Origin: Thermoleophilia bacterium
Lineage (GTDB): Bacteria; Actinomycetota; Thermoleophilia; BMS3ABIN01
Length of the DNA: 64,000 nucleotides
Reading direction: 5' to 3'
Assembly (NCBI GenBank): GCA_020053595.1
Contig: JAGVMV010000040.1
Span: forward strand, 1-64,000
The notes beneath the pieces are model-generated. The model did no database searches. It saw only the letters and a program-made list of their open reading frames with translations, and had not been told where the DNA came from. Position 1 is the first letter of the stretch, and the number at the start of each line of letters is the position of its first letter. Below, piece after piece: positions 16,351 to 24,754 of this stretch. The position numbers and the translations under genes are program-made.

Positions 16351-17609
16351 CAGGGTCGTCCACCCAGCGGAATCGTCAGGCCTTGCGAAAGGTCCTTGGC
16401 CTGCTGTTTTTCCTCGGCGGCCCTGCGGGCTGCCTCCTCCTGGCGCACCTTCGCCTCGGCTTTGTAATTTTCCAGCATTTTCTCGGCGTTGCTTTTTGAC
16501 TGGAGTTCCTGTGCGTAAACCCGATCCTGCTGGAAAGGCTCCAGCTCGCTGACTTTGACGGAACTGTAGCGGTACAGACTGGACAGCGACCAGGGACCCA
16601 GGTCATAGGGAACGCCCTGGTAAATAACCACAAGACCACCATCGACGCCTATGTAGTAGGCCTGACGAGTGCCGAACCAGGCGGCCGTCAGCACCAGCAG
16701 TGCCAACACCAGACCGATCGCGACATGACCGGGGAGAGTGGTCAGAAAATAACGCAAACCCGCGAGACGCCCCTCAGACATCCCGGTCTGCCCAATCGCC
16801 TCATCGCTCTCAACATTTTCGGCCACCGCTCCCGCCCCGACGGTATCCAGATCAAATTTTTCTGTTTGTGAACCGGGGACCATTTCGATTTCTGCGGGAA
16901 CGGATCCGTCAGGACAAAAAACGATCACGGAGATATTATCGCGCCCGCCCGCCTCGTTTGCCGCCTCCACCAAGGTAGCGGCGCTGGAATCAAGAGTGCC
17001 ATCCTGCGCCAGAATCCGGGCTATAGCATCGTCATGTACCATTGAGTAGAGTCCGTCGGAGCAAAGCAGAAAAATATCACCGGGCTCCCATTTGAGGGTT
17101 CTGGTATCGACTTCGATTTGAGGATCAACACCAAGCGCTCTGGTGATAATGCTTCTCTGGGGGTGTTCTTCTGCCTCGGCGGAGGAAATCTGGCCGGACC
17201 GCACCATCTCACCGACCAGCGAGTGGTCCTCGGTCAGCTGGGTCAGGGAGCCGGCGCGCCAGAGGTAGGCCCGGCTGTCACCAACGTGGGCCAGGATTAC
17301 ATTGCCACTCCTGATGACCGCCGCAGTCAGCGTCGTTCCCATGCCGGCGTGCGACGATTCGGCCACCGCCAACTCATATATGTTGGTGTTTATGCGCTTG
17401 ATGAGCCGGGTGAGTTCATCTTCCGGCGATTTCGTCTGGGGGACGAACCACCCAAAAGCCTTCGTCGCCATGCCCGAGGCGACCTCGCCGGCTTGCGCCC
17501 CCCCCATGCCGTCAGCCACGGCGAAGACAGGGGCGCGCGCGAACAGCGCGTCCTCGTTGGACTTACGCACCAGTCCTGTATGGGTGAATGTGGAAAAAGT
17601 AGCAGGCAT
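16350..17609 (-). CDS. pstP: PP2C-type Ser/Thr phosphatase (PstP-like)
   Basis: A 419-residue membrane phosphatase. The catalytic PP2C domain occupies about 1-235, with metal-binding VADGMGGAQAGEVAS and HVGDSRAYLWR. One membrane helix follows (VAIGLVLALLVLTAAWFG, about 295-315), then an external segment and a charged coiled tail (SNAEKMLENYKAEAKVRQEE). PstP removes phosphates placed by the PknB-type kinases and regulates FHA partners and cell-wall enzymes. The start is ATG 17609; the longer reading would overlap the FHA gene and lacks support. The Shine-Dalgarno is weak, suggesting coupling. Confidence 0.92.
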   Translation of the reverse strand: MPATFSTFTHTGLVRKSNEDALFARAPVFAVADGMGGAQAGEVASGMATKAFGWFVPQTKSPEDELTRLIKRINTNIYELAVAESSHAGMGTTLTAAVIRSGNVILAHVGDSRAYLWRAGSLTQLTEDHSLVGEMVRSGQISSAEAEEHPQRSIITRALGVDPQIEVDTRTLKWEPGDIFLLCSDGLYSMVHDDAIARILAQDGTLDSSAATLVEAANEAGGRDNISVIVFCPDGSVPAEIEMVPGSQTEKFDLDTVGAGAVAENVESDEAIGQTGMSEGRLAGLRYFLTTLPGHVAIGLVLALLVLTAAWFGTRQAYYIGVDGGLVVIYQGVPYDLGPWSLSSLYRYSSVKVSELEPFQQDRVYAQELQSKSNAEKMLENYKAEAKVRQEEAARRAAEEKQQAKDLSQGLTIPLGGRP

Positions 17610-17655
17610 CAGGTCTTTTCGTGACTCAGGTGGCGTTCGCCCGTCGCATATCCGC

Positions 17656-18306
17656 TCATTCCTCGAAACGGAAGATCGTGTCACCGATGACGATCTCCTG
17701 CCCCGGCTTGATCTGGTGCTCGCCCTCTATACGGCGGCCGTCGATGAAGGTGCCGTTGGTACTGCCCAGGTCCTCAAGGAAGAGGAACTGTTTGCGGGCG
17801 AAGATACGCGCATGCGTGGATGAGACGAAATCGTCAGGCAGAACAATCTGACTGCGGGGCGAGCGGCCGATCGTGGCGCCGCCCTTGACCTCGAAAACCG
17901 TGCCATCATCGACAACTTTACTGTGTTGAACGACCAGCCGGGGGCTCAGCTTGTTTACGAGGTAGTCGAATTCACGGGTTGAAGAACCGGTTTCAGCTAC
18001 CGGTTGTGGCGCTTCCGGTGTGCGCTCGCGATCCTGGCGCGGCGCCGGACTGGTGACTGGCGTGACCGGGGGAGCCGCTGGAGATGGAGCGCCGACAGGC
18101 GGCGCCGGCAATGGAGCTACTCTCCCGGACGACGCGGCGGGTGACGGCCGGGGCGGAGCTAAAGGCTCAGCAGCCTTGCCCGACATGCCGATCGGCTCCG
18201 CGCCGTCCGACAGGTCGCGAGACAATCTTCTTACAATCATAAAGATGAACAGGTAGAGAAGGATCAGAAATAAAATTTTGGAGCCGAACAGGATTGGCTC
18301 TAACAT
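17656..18306 (-). CDS. fhaB: Membrane-anchored FHA protein (FhaB-like)
   Basis: A 216-residue protein. It starts with a single membrane helix (GSKILFLILLYLFIFMIV), has a long Pro/Ala-rich linker (about 45-115) and ends in an FHA domain (about 140-216) with GRSPRSQIVLPDD, SSTHARI and LGSTNGTFIDG. FHA domains bind phosphothreonine, here presumably on the cluster kinases or themselves. The start is ATG 18306, which overlaps the upstream FhaA-like stop by 7 nt (ATGTTAG). Length and layout match mycobacterial FhaB/FipA. Confidence 0.9.
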   Translation of the reverse strand: MLEPILFGSKILFLILLYLFIFMIVRRLSRDLSDGAEPIGMSGKAAEPLAPPRPSPAASSGRVAPLPAPPVGAPSPAAPPVTPVTSPAPRQDRERTPEAPQPVAETGSSTREFDYLVNKLSPRLVVQHSKVVDDGTVFEVKGGATIGRSPRSQIVLPDDFVSSTHARIFARKQFLFLEDLGSTNGTFIDGRRIEGEHQIKPGQEIVIGDTIFRFEE

Positions 18307-19097
18307 AGTTGTCGCTCGAACCTCACTCTCGTTTTTCCAACGGTTATCAGATCGCCATTCTGTAAAACCCTGGTCTTTACCTTCTGACCATTTACCTCGA
18401 CACCGTTGGTGCTGTCCAGGTCGACAACCAGGTAATCGTTGCCCCGTTGTCTGATTTCGGCGTGGCGCCGCGATACGTTGGTATCGGTCAGGGCCAGGTC
18501 GCATTGGCGGCTACGGCCCATGAGCACCGCCCGCTTGTTGACCTCGTATACCGACTCCCCAACGGTCAGGGTGATGCGTTCGCAGGCCAGCCCCATTTCC
18601 CGGGCTTCACCGGCGCTCACCGACATGGTGCCGTCAGGCAGGGCCTGGGGCCGGTAAACCACGGTTTGACCCGGCCCGGCGCCCGGCTCAGCCGGCACGA
18701 TCGGCAGCTCAGGCGCCACTGGTCCGGGAACCGAGACCATGCGGGTGGCGATGCCGAACTCGCCAACCACCAGATCCTCGTCAGTCTCGATTATGACGAT
18801 TGGGCGACTGAGCAGCTCGTACTTGTCCTTGCGGGCATGCTCGACGAGGTAATCAGCAAGATCTGACTTCAACTGACCTTCGTATGCTTCGAACTGTTGA
18901 TAATCCTCGGGCGCCAGGAACAGTGTGTACTCGTTGGGAGCGTAAACGCGCGAGACACTTATCACCTTGTTATCCCCCATCTCCTTGACCAGCTTGCGGG
19001 CCAGCTCCACCGGCTGCACCGGTGATTTGAAGGCGCGCCCGAAGCTGCCCTCGAAAAGGCCCTGAATCTTATCCTCGAGTTTCTTAAGTACGCTCAC
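18300..19097 (-). CDS. fhaA: DUF3662-FHA protein (FhaA-like)
   Basis: A 265-residue soluble protein with an N-terminal DUF3662 domain (about 1-120, KKLEDKIQGLFEGSFGRAF onward) and a C-terminal FHA domain (about 175-262) with LMGRSRQCDLAL, VSRRHAEI and DSTNGVEVNG. Mycobacterial FhaA is longer and has a long linker; here the linker is short. It likely docks phosphorylated partners of the kinases encoded beside it. The GTG start at 19097 lies inside the preceding kinase gene (14-nt overlap) and has no Shine-Dalgarno, so translation is probably coupled. Confidence 0.9.
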   Translation of the reverse strand: MSVLKKLEDKIQGLFEGSFGRAFKSPVQPVELARKLVKEMGDNKVISVSRVYAPNEYTLFLAPEDYQQFEAYEGQLKSDLADYLVEHARKDKYELLSRPIVIIETDEDLVVGEFGIATRMVSVPGPVAPELPIVPAEPGAGPGQTVVYRPQALPDGTMSVSAGEAREMGLACERITLTVGESVYEVNKRAVLMGRSRQCDLALTDTNVSRRHAEIRQRGNDYLVVDLDSTNGVEVNGQKVKTRVLQNGDLITVGKTRVRFERQLC

Positions 19098-20823
19098 GGG
19101 GGGAAATTGGTTGCAGTTTGTTTCTGGGAGATAGCAGGAGAAGCACGATTTGAATTATAACGCAAAGCACAAACGTTTTCAGAAAAGCAGCCTCCGACAG
19201 CCGGTAATCAGGAAGTACCAGGGGCAGGACAAAATATCCGCCCGCGAGCAACCCGTTTGCCAAGGCAAGGCCGGTCAGGTCAAGGAACAGGTTGCGCCGC
19301 CGAACAAACAGCGCCGCCGGCAAAGCCGCCACCAGCCAGATGGCCGGCTGTAACAAAAGGACGGGTTGCTCCGAAAAAGGGGCGCCTATCGCCTTGACCG
19401 CTACCCATGGATTGTATTCGTTCGCAAGCTTGACCGGCAGGTCATAGTTGTTGGCCAGCTCCAGATAATCCAGCGGACTTGCGCCGGTGAGCAGCTGGAA
19501 GACGCTAAAAGAGATGGAGCCAACCATCGCCAGCGCCAACCCGCTTTTCAGACGCCCGACTGCGCCGGCTATAGCCGGGTATGCGAGACCGATCCCCAAA
19601 ATCCCCATTCCCGTGGCGAGGGCCGGCAAGAGGGCTGTTCGGGGCCAGAGAAGGCCAACAATCAGTAAGTAGACAACCGTGGCCGCCCCAAGCAGGATGC
19701 CCAAAGCCACAGAAAAGTTAAAAACCGGCGCCAGCGAGAGCGCCGCCAGCGCCACCAGACCGGCCCGCGGCAGCAATCCGACCACCAGGGCGGCGGTCAA
19801 CACCAGCGGCAGGCGCCATGGGGCCGGGTATAAATCAAATTCATACAACGCCGCACTGGCAACGAGTGCGGCCAGAGCTCCGTTTGCCAGGCGCGAAGCG
19901 AGGAATCCGAAGCGGTTGGATATTTCCTCATAAAGCGAAGGTCGTGTTTGATCAGAGCGTCGCAGCACCGTGGTGGCCCGGACGTCTGGAGAAAGCACGG
20001 GCAGCAGGCCATCCAGACCAACAGCAAAGCTCTTCAGCCCCAGCCGCAATCCCGGGTCGGGATCCATGGCTTCATCAACCAGATCCGAAAGCTCCCGGGG
20101 CAGATCGGGACGCACCCGGCTGAGGGGCAGGGCTCCCACCTGAATTTTGCCAATGATCTCGGCGGCGGTGCCGCCCTGGAAGGGATTCGAGCCGCTCAGG
20201 CACTCGTAGAGGACCAGGGCGGCCGAATAAATATCCGTAGCGCTGTCCACCGTACGGCCATCAGCCTGCTCGGGCGACATATAGGCTATTGTGCCCACAA
20301 CATCACCCTGCCGGGTGATGCGCTGCGTGTTCTCCAGTTGCGCGATGCCGAAATCCATCACCTTGACCCGCGGAGCGTTATCGCCGGTGAGCATTATGTT
20401 ATCCGGCTTGATATCCCGGTGGATGACACCCCGCCCATGAGCATGTTCGAGGGCTTCCAGAACCTGAAGGGCCACATCCAGGCAATCACGGTCTGAGAGG
20501 GCTCCACTGGCAATGCATTCGGCGAGCGTCTCGCCTTGCACCAGCTCTGAGACCAGATAAACCTCGTCCTCGTCCTCGGCCAGCTCGAAGACAGTAAGTA
20601 TATGGGGATGACTGAGCTTGGCCGCAGCCCTGGCCTCGAGGGTGGCGCGGTCACTCAGCTCATCCGTGCGCCGCACGGCCTTGATCGCCACCTCGCGGTC
20701 CATTTTGTGATCGCGGGCGCGGTAAACTGTGGAGAAGCCGCCGCTGCCGATTCGCTCGAGGAGCTCGTACCGGTCCAGCACCAGCGCCCCCGGCTTGTTT
20801 TCATACGTCATGGCAGAAGACAT
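19084..20823 (-). CDS. Ser/Thr kinase with polytopic membrane domain
   Basis: A 579-residue protein with an N-terminal eukaryotic-type kinase (about 15-280) bearing GSGGFSTVY, Lys48, HRDIKPDN (Asp137) and DFG (Asp157). The C-terminal half (about 315-565) is a series of hydrophobic segments, perhaps seven to eight membrane helices, without PASTA repeats. It takes the place that PknA holds in mycobacteria, but at the head of the cluster. Substrates likely include the FHA proteins that follow. ATG 20823 is used; a second ATG at 20811 is equally possible since neither has a clear Shine-Dalgarno. Confidence 0.9.
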   Translation of the reverse strand: MSSAMTYENKPGALVLDRYELLERIGSGGFSTVYRARDHKMDREVAIKAVRRTDELSDRATLEARAAAKLSHPHILTVFELAEDEDEVYLVSELVQGETLAECIASGALSDRDCLDVALQVLEALEHAHGRGVIHRDIKPDNIMLTGDNAPRVKVMDFGIAQLENTQRITRQGDVVGTIAYMSPEQADGRTVDSATDIYSAALVLYECLSGSNPFQGGTAAEIIGKIQVGALPLSRVRPDLPRELSDLVDEAMDPDPGLRLGLKSFAVGLDGLLPVLSPDVRATTVLRRSDQTRPSLYEEISNRFGFLASRLANGALAALVASAALYEFDLYPAPWRLPLVLTAALVVGLLPRAGLVALAALSLAPVFNFSVALGILLGAATVVYLLIVGLLWPRTALLPALATGMGILGIGLAYPAIAGAVGRLKSGLALAMVGSISFSVFQLLTGASPLDYLELANNYDLPVKLANEYNPWVAVKAIGAPFSEQPVLLLQPAIWLVAALPAALFVRRRNLFLDLTGLALANGLLAGGYFVLPLVLPDYRLSEAAFLKTFVLCVIIQIVLLLLSPRNKLQPISPRERT

Positions 20824-20929
20824 ACCGCGGTTGTTTCCGGGGTTGAAAGTTGGATAAGACCCTGTTCTGTACTAGGATAACGATTCCTTTTAAAATAATC
20901 GTTCGAAGACAAGAGCACGTGGGAGGAAC

Positions 20930-21487
20930 ATGAAACGCACAACCATAATTCTGTTGCTGATTGCGGCGATCCTGTCAGTGGCCGTCCTTGCAACCGGGTG
21001 TGGCGATCAGTCCGAACAGGCTGACAGACTGATAGACGAAGTTAACGGGATTGCAACTACTATTGAACCCAAGGTGAAACAGGCTGACTCCCTGATGACG
21101 CAGGCTACAGAGCAGCTCTCACAGGGCAAGCTGACCGACGAGAAGACCACCTTGACCAAAGCGCAGTCGCTGGTTGACGAGATAATCGCCGACCTCAAAA
21201 TGGCCAAGTCCAAGACTGACGAGGCGGCCGCACTGAAAATCAGCGACGACTCGCGAAAGTACCTTGAAGCCAACGGCCGCGCCCTGCAGGCGAACATCAA
21301 CATGTGGAGCGCGGTGCGCGATATGACAACCACCATGTTGGCCGATCCAGCCTGGGAGCTGCCGGAAACCAGGACAAAAATGGCCGAGCTCGAGAAAGTG
21401 CGTGCCGAGCAGGCCGCCATTTGGCAGGAAGCCTGGGACGAGGCCCAAAGCCTGGGAACCAAGCAGGCGGGAGAGAATAACAAATAG
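20930..21487 (+). CDS. Predicted lipoprotein, helical
   Basis: A 185-residue exported protein with a basic start, a hydrophobic core and the lipobox LATGC, so Cys24 is probably lipidated. The mature part is charged, almost all helical, and has heptad-like runs (VKQADSLMTQATEQLSQGKL and TKAQSLVDEIIADLKMAKSK). I do not recognise the family. The ATG at 20930 follows GGGAGGAAC, a strong ribosome site. It is divergent from the kinase cluster, so the 107-nt gap must hold both promoters. Confidence 0.8.
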   Translation: MKRTTIILLLIAAILSVAVLATGCGDQSEQADRLIDEVNGIATTIEPKVKQADSLMTQATEQLSQGKLTDEKTTLTKAQSLVDEIIADLKMAKSKTDEAAALKISDDSRKYLEANGRALQANINMWSAVRDMTTTMLADPAWELPETRTKMAELEKVRAEQAAIWQEAWDEAQSLGTKQAGENNK

Positions 21488-21505
21488 CCGGTACCTGCGC
21501 CATCC

Positions 21506-21536
21506 TTGCGCCGTCAAGTTGTGCCTGTGTTATAAT
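21506..21536 (+). promoter_or_regulatory. Predicted promoter upstream of tRNA-Leu
   Basis: A perfect -10 hexamer TATAAT lies at 21531-21536, with a partial -35 TTGCGC at 21506-21511 (19-nt spacing). The tRNA starts about 116 nt further on, so a processed leader is implied. The same transcript could continue into the gene at 21783. Confidence 0.4.
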
Positions 21537-21652
21537 ACAGGCGCTTTCAAGAAGGGGTGTCTGGATTTGTGCCGAAAATGCTCTATTGCAGGGACTTTAT
21601 CTCATCGGCCGCAAGTAGTGCCCCAAGCAATCCATGCAAACTTCGGTTTCAC

Positions 21653-21739
21653 GGGCGAGTGGTGGAACTGGTAGACACGCTAGGTTCAGGGTCTAGTGCT
21701 CGCAGGAGCATGGGGGTTCAAATCCCCCCTCGCCCACCA
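21653..21739 (+). tRNA. tRNA-Leu(CAG)
   Basis: A class II tRNA with acceptor GGGCGAG pairing CTCGCCC (21729-21735). The anticodon CAG is at 21687-21689 in loop TTCAGGG, with a long variable arm (TGCTCGCAGGAGCA) and T-arm GGGGGTTCAAATCCCCC. Discriminator A and CCA are encoded. The next gene begins 44 nt downstream. Confidence 0.97.
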
Positions 21740-21782
21740 TTTTCAGGCCCTCTCGAGCTTCAACGGACGAAAGGACATTTTA

Positions 21783-22934
21783 GTGTCTTTCTTCGAGGAT
21801 GATGAAGAGCGGATCGAGGAAGAAGAGGTAACCGAAACCAGACGCAGGCCTGGCCGGCGCAAGGCCAAGACCCGCAAATCCAGGGAGCGTGCACCCAAAC
21901 AACGCAAAACTGGAGGCGGTGGACCGTCGTTTGGCCAATCTCCACTCGCACGAGTTCTCATTATTCTGACTGCAGTCGTGGTTCTGGTTTTGATCATCAC
22001 TCTGGGCATAAACAGCTGTATCAACAAGAAGAAGGTCGGTGAATACCGCGACTATTTCGCCGCAGTCGACGGCGTGCTCCGGGATTCCGACGATATCGGC
22101 AAGCAGCTATCCGACATGTACATGAAACCGGACGAGACAGTTCGCCAGGCTCTGGAGGGCAAGCTGGCCGAATTTCTGGCTGCCCAGGAGCAGCTGCTTG
22201 AAAAGGCCAAGGCTATCAAGGCGCCGGACCAGTTCAAGAAGGAGAATGAGTGGTTTATTGCCAGCATGCAGATCCGTGTCCGTGGCCTCAAGGGTTTGCA
22301 GCCGGCCGTCCTGAACGCCCTGGAGGCTCGCGACAACCAGGCCGGTGCCGCCCAGGTCTCCCATGAAATGCTGATCCTGCTGACCAGCGATGTCGCCTAC
22401 GATGAATTCTTTTACCAGCCGGCGCAACGGGTGCTGAAAGAAGAAGACATAAAAGACATCAAAGTGCCGCAGGCAAAATTCCTCAAGGATTCTGCGCTCG
22501 CCAATTCACAGACGGCCGTAAGTGTTCTCGACCGCCTGAAGGGCGGAACTGCCCAGGTTTCAGGCCTGCATGGAGTTGCTTTGGTCGGAGTCAAGGCCCA
22601 GCCCAGCGGGATGGTTCTGACCACCGACAGCGATAACAGCCTCAAGGCCTCCGACGCGCTTACCTTCGAGGTGGAGGTGGAGAATCAGGGCGAGGCCACC
22701 GAGAATGATGTACTGGTAAGTCTCAGTCTTTCAGCTCCAGGGCGTCCATCGCCACAAAAAGTTGATGGCCGGATCCCGACGATCGCTCCCGGGGAGCGTC
22801 GCACGATTGAGCTGACCGGCCTGGCGGCGGAGGCTGGCAGCCAGACGGCGCTGATGCGAGCTGAAGTTGGCCCGGTTCCAGGCGAAACAAATACCCAGAA
22901 CAATGTTGGGGATTACAATATAGCCTTCAGCTAA
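21783..22934 (+). CDS. Single-pass membrane protein with CARDB-like domain
   Basis: A 383-residue protein. An acidic then very basic cytoplasmic N-terminus (EDDEERIEEEEV, then RRRPGRRKAKTRKSRER) precedes one membrane helix (RVLIILTAVVVLVLIITLGI). The external part is helical, and the C-terminus (about 300-383) looks like an Ig-fold CARDB domain: LTFEVEVENQGEATENDVLV, IAPGERRTIELTGL and NTQNNVGDYNI. No enzyme motif is visible. The start is GTG 21783 with AAAGGA upstream; readings starting earlier run into the tRNA. It heads a co-directional run with DUF4446 and pheA. Confidence 0.8.
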   Translation: MSFFEDDEERIEEEEVTETRRRPGRRKAKTRKSRERAPKQRKTGGGGPSFGQSPLARVLIILTAVVVLVLIITLGINSCINKKKVGEYRDYFAAVDGVLRDSDDIGKQLSDMYMKPDETVRQALEGKLAEFLAAQEQLLEKAKAIKAPDQFKKENEWFIASMQIRVRGLKGLQPAVLNALEARDNQAGAAQVSHEMLILLTSDVAYDEFFYQPAQRVLKEEDIKDIKVPQAKFLKDSALANSQTAVSVLDRLKGGTAQVSGLHGVALVGVKAQPSGMVLTTDSDNSLKASDALTFEVEVENQGEATENDVLVSLSLSAPGRPSPQKVDGRIPTIAPGERRTIELTGLAAEAGSQTALMRAEVGPVPGETNTQNNVGDYNIAFS

Positions 22935-22955
22935 GGCCTGCGCCGGCCAGCCGAT

Positions 22956-23489
22956 ATGAGCACGTTCATCGAAAACAACCTCTCCATCGCTCTGCTGGTG
23001 CCAGTGGTGCTTGCGTTGCTGGGTCTCCTCATCTCGGGCTATCTGCTCATAGTTCTGCGCCGCTATCGGCGCGACCAACGGGTTATCATGGGCGAGGGCC
23101 GGGAGCGCGACCTGATAGCTCACGCAAATGCGGTCCAGGCCAGAGTAGACGGTCTTTCCGGCGACATCTCAAGTCTGGCCAACGATCTGGATGGCGCCGG
23201 CAAGCGTCTCGACGACTGCTTTACCTTTCGCAGCGTATTGCGCTACGACGCATACAACGATCTTAGCGGCATGCAGAGCACGTCGGTGGCGCTGCTGGAC
23301 GCCAGATTTTCAGGCATCATAATCAGCTCCATCCAGTCGCGCGACCATGCCCGCATCTATGTGAAGGAAGTTCGCGACGGCGACAGCAAAGAGAAGCTCT
23401 CACCTGAGGAGATCGAGGTTCTAAAAAAGGCCATGGGTCTTAAGGCTCACAGGCTGGCGGGTGTGTCGGGGGCTGGCGCTGATGAATGA
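22956..23489 (+). CDS. DUF4446 family membrane protein
   Basis: A 177-residue protein with one N-terminal membrane helix (LLVPVVLALLGLLISGYLLIVL), a short coil (QARVDGLSGDISSLANDLDG) and the family-defining C-terminal block with RSVLRYDAYNDLSGMQSTSV and ALLDARFSGIIISSIQSRD. Its function is unknown in any organism I can name. The stop overlaps the pheA start by 8 nt, so the pair is co-translated. Confidence 0.85.
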   Translation: MSTFIENNLSIALLVPVVLALLGLLISGYLLIVLRRYRRDQRVIMGEGRERDLIAHANAVQARVDGLSGDISSLANDLDGAGKRLDDCFTFRSVLRYDAYNDLSGMQSTSVALLDARFSGIIISSIQSRDHARIYVKEVRDGDSKEKLSPEEIEVLKKAMGLKAHRLAGVSGAGADE

Positions 23490-24333
23490 CGCCACCGGCA
23501 GGGGTAAAACCGGGTTCCTGGGCCCGACCGGTACCTGGAGCGAGGAAGCCCTCATGGCCAACACCGCTCTCACGGAAGAGGACACAACGCCCCTGCCCTC
23601 GATAGCTGATGTTATCACCGCGGTTGCCGCCGGAGATGTCGCCGAAGGCATTGTCCCCATGGAAAACGCCCTGGAGGGATCGATCACGGTTACCCTGGAC
23701 ATGTTGGCGTTCGACGTGGAAAACGTGCAGATCATCAGGGAAATAGATCATCCCATCCATCTCAAGCTGATCGCGCGTGAACCGCTGAGCCTGGACGAGA
23801 TCGAGAAAGTCATCTCTCTGCCGCACGCCCATGCCCAGTGTCGTAGATTTCTGCGGGAAAGACTGCCCAATGCCGAGGTCGTGGCTGCCAACAGCACTGC
23901 TGACGCGGTCCGCATGGTCAGCCTTTCTGACGAAAAGTGGGCGGCTATCGGCAGCAACCTGGCGGCGACGAGCTACGGTTGCGCCGTACTCGAGGAAGAC
24001 ATTGAAGACTACCCGGGCAATCAGACAAGATTTGTTCTTTTATCAACCAAGCCGGCGCCACAGGATCTTGATTCCGCCTATAAAACTTCCATAGTCTGTA
24101 CGATCGCACACGATCAACCAGGCAGCCTGTTAAAGATACTGCAGGAATTCGCGCATCGCTTTGTGAACCTCACCAAGATCGAGTCGCGGCCTTCAAAAAA
24201 AGGGCTTGGTGACTACGTGTTTTTTATTGATGTCGAGGGCAGGAAAGACGATCAACAGGTAGCCGAGGCGATAAAGTGTCTCGAATGCAAACTCGCCAAA
24301 GTCAAATTTCTTGGATCTTATCCGGTGGGATGA
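23482..24333 (+). CDS. pheA: Prephenate dehydratase
   Basis: A 283-residue monofunctional enzyme that makes phenylpyruvate from prephenate in phenylalanine synthesis. The periplasmic-binding-like catalytic part (about 10-190) has GFLGPTGTWSEEA, VPMENALEGSI and the conserved NQTRFVLLS. The C-terminal ACT domain (about 200-280) has the ESRPSKKGLGDYVFFID segment that binds phenylalanine for feedback control. I chose ATG 23482, which overlaps the DUF4446 stop, over GTG 23461. Confidence 0.93.
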   Translation: MNDATGRGKTGFLGPTGTWSEEALMANTALTEEDTTPLPSIADVITAVAAGDVAEGIVPMENALEGSITVTLDMLAFDVENVQIIREIDHPIHLKLIAREPLSLDEIEKVISLPHAHAQCRRFLRERLPNAEVVAANSTADAVRMVSLSDEKWAAIGSNLAATSYGCAVLEEDIEDYPGNQTRFVLLSTKPAPQDLDSAYKTSIVCTIAHDQPGSLLKILQEFAHRFVNLTKIESRPSKKGLGDYVFFIDVEGRKDDQQVAEAIKCLECKLAKVKFLGSYPVG

Positions 24334-24352
24334 GCCATGCCTGGATCGAATC

Positions 24353-24637
24353 ATGGGTGAGTACAGCACTTTCGAATGCGCGGCCTGTGGATATAAAAGT
24401 TCCAGCATTCGTTGGGGGGTGGGCGAGAATGACTCCCGCAAGCGATTTCTGGTAGGCGTCTGTCATCACTGCAAGGAGCTGGCGGAAATCGATCTGACAG
24501 ATCACGATGTGATGGTCGATCAGTTTACCTGTCTCGTCTGCGACCGTCCCATGTTCTTCTTCGAGAAAGCGGAGTCCTACGATTGCCCCCGTTGCGGCGC
24601 TCCGAACCTGCGCATCAAGCAGGAAGGTTACTGGTAA
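24353..24637 (+). CDS. Small zinc-ribbon protein
   Basis: A 94-residue protein with four Cys pairs (CAAC, CHHC, CLVC, CPRC), enough for two zinc ribbons. The final CPRCGAPNLRIK resembles rubredoxin-like knuckles. It is probably cytoplasmic and could bind nucleic acid or act as an adaptor. No family name is recognised. The ATG at 24353 is preferred to earlier in-frame codons that would overlap pheA. Confidence 0.65.
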   Translation: MGEYSTFECAACGYKSSSIRWGVGENDSRKRFLVGVCHHCKELAEIDLTDHDVMVDQFTCLVCDRPMFFFEKAESYDCPRCGAPNLRIKQEGYW

Positions 24638-24754
24638 ATCAAGCAAAAACGATTGCCTGCCGATTACTGCTCTAGGCTGAAGAAACAGCTGATTTCGCTT
24701 GTCTGTGCTGGCTTGCGGGCGAAATTCAGCAGAGACGCAAGGGCAGAGGGCAAA

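Noticed and set aside
21557-21802. Frame with a fair ribosome site running through tRNA-Leu
   Set aside because: It crosses the whole tRNA and ends in the start of the next gene; no protein motif.
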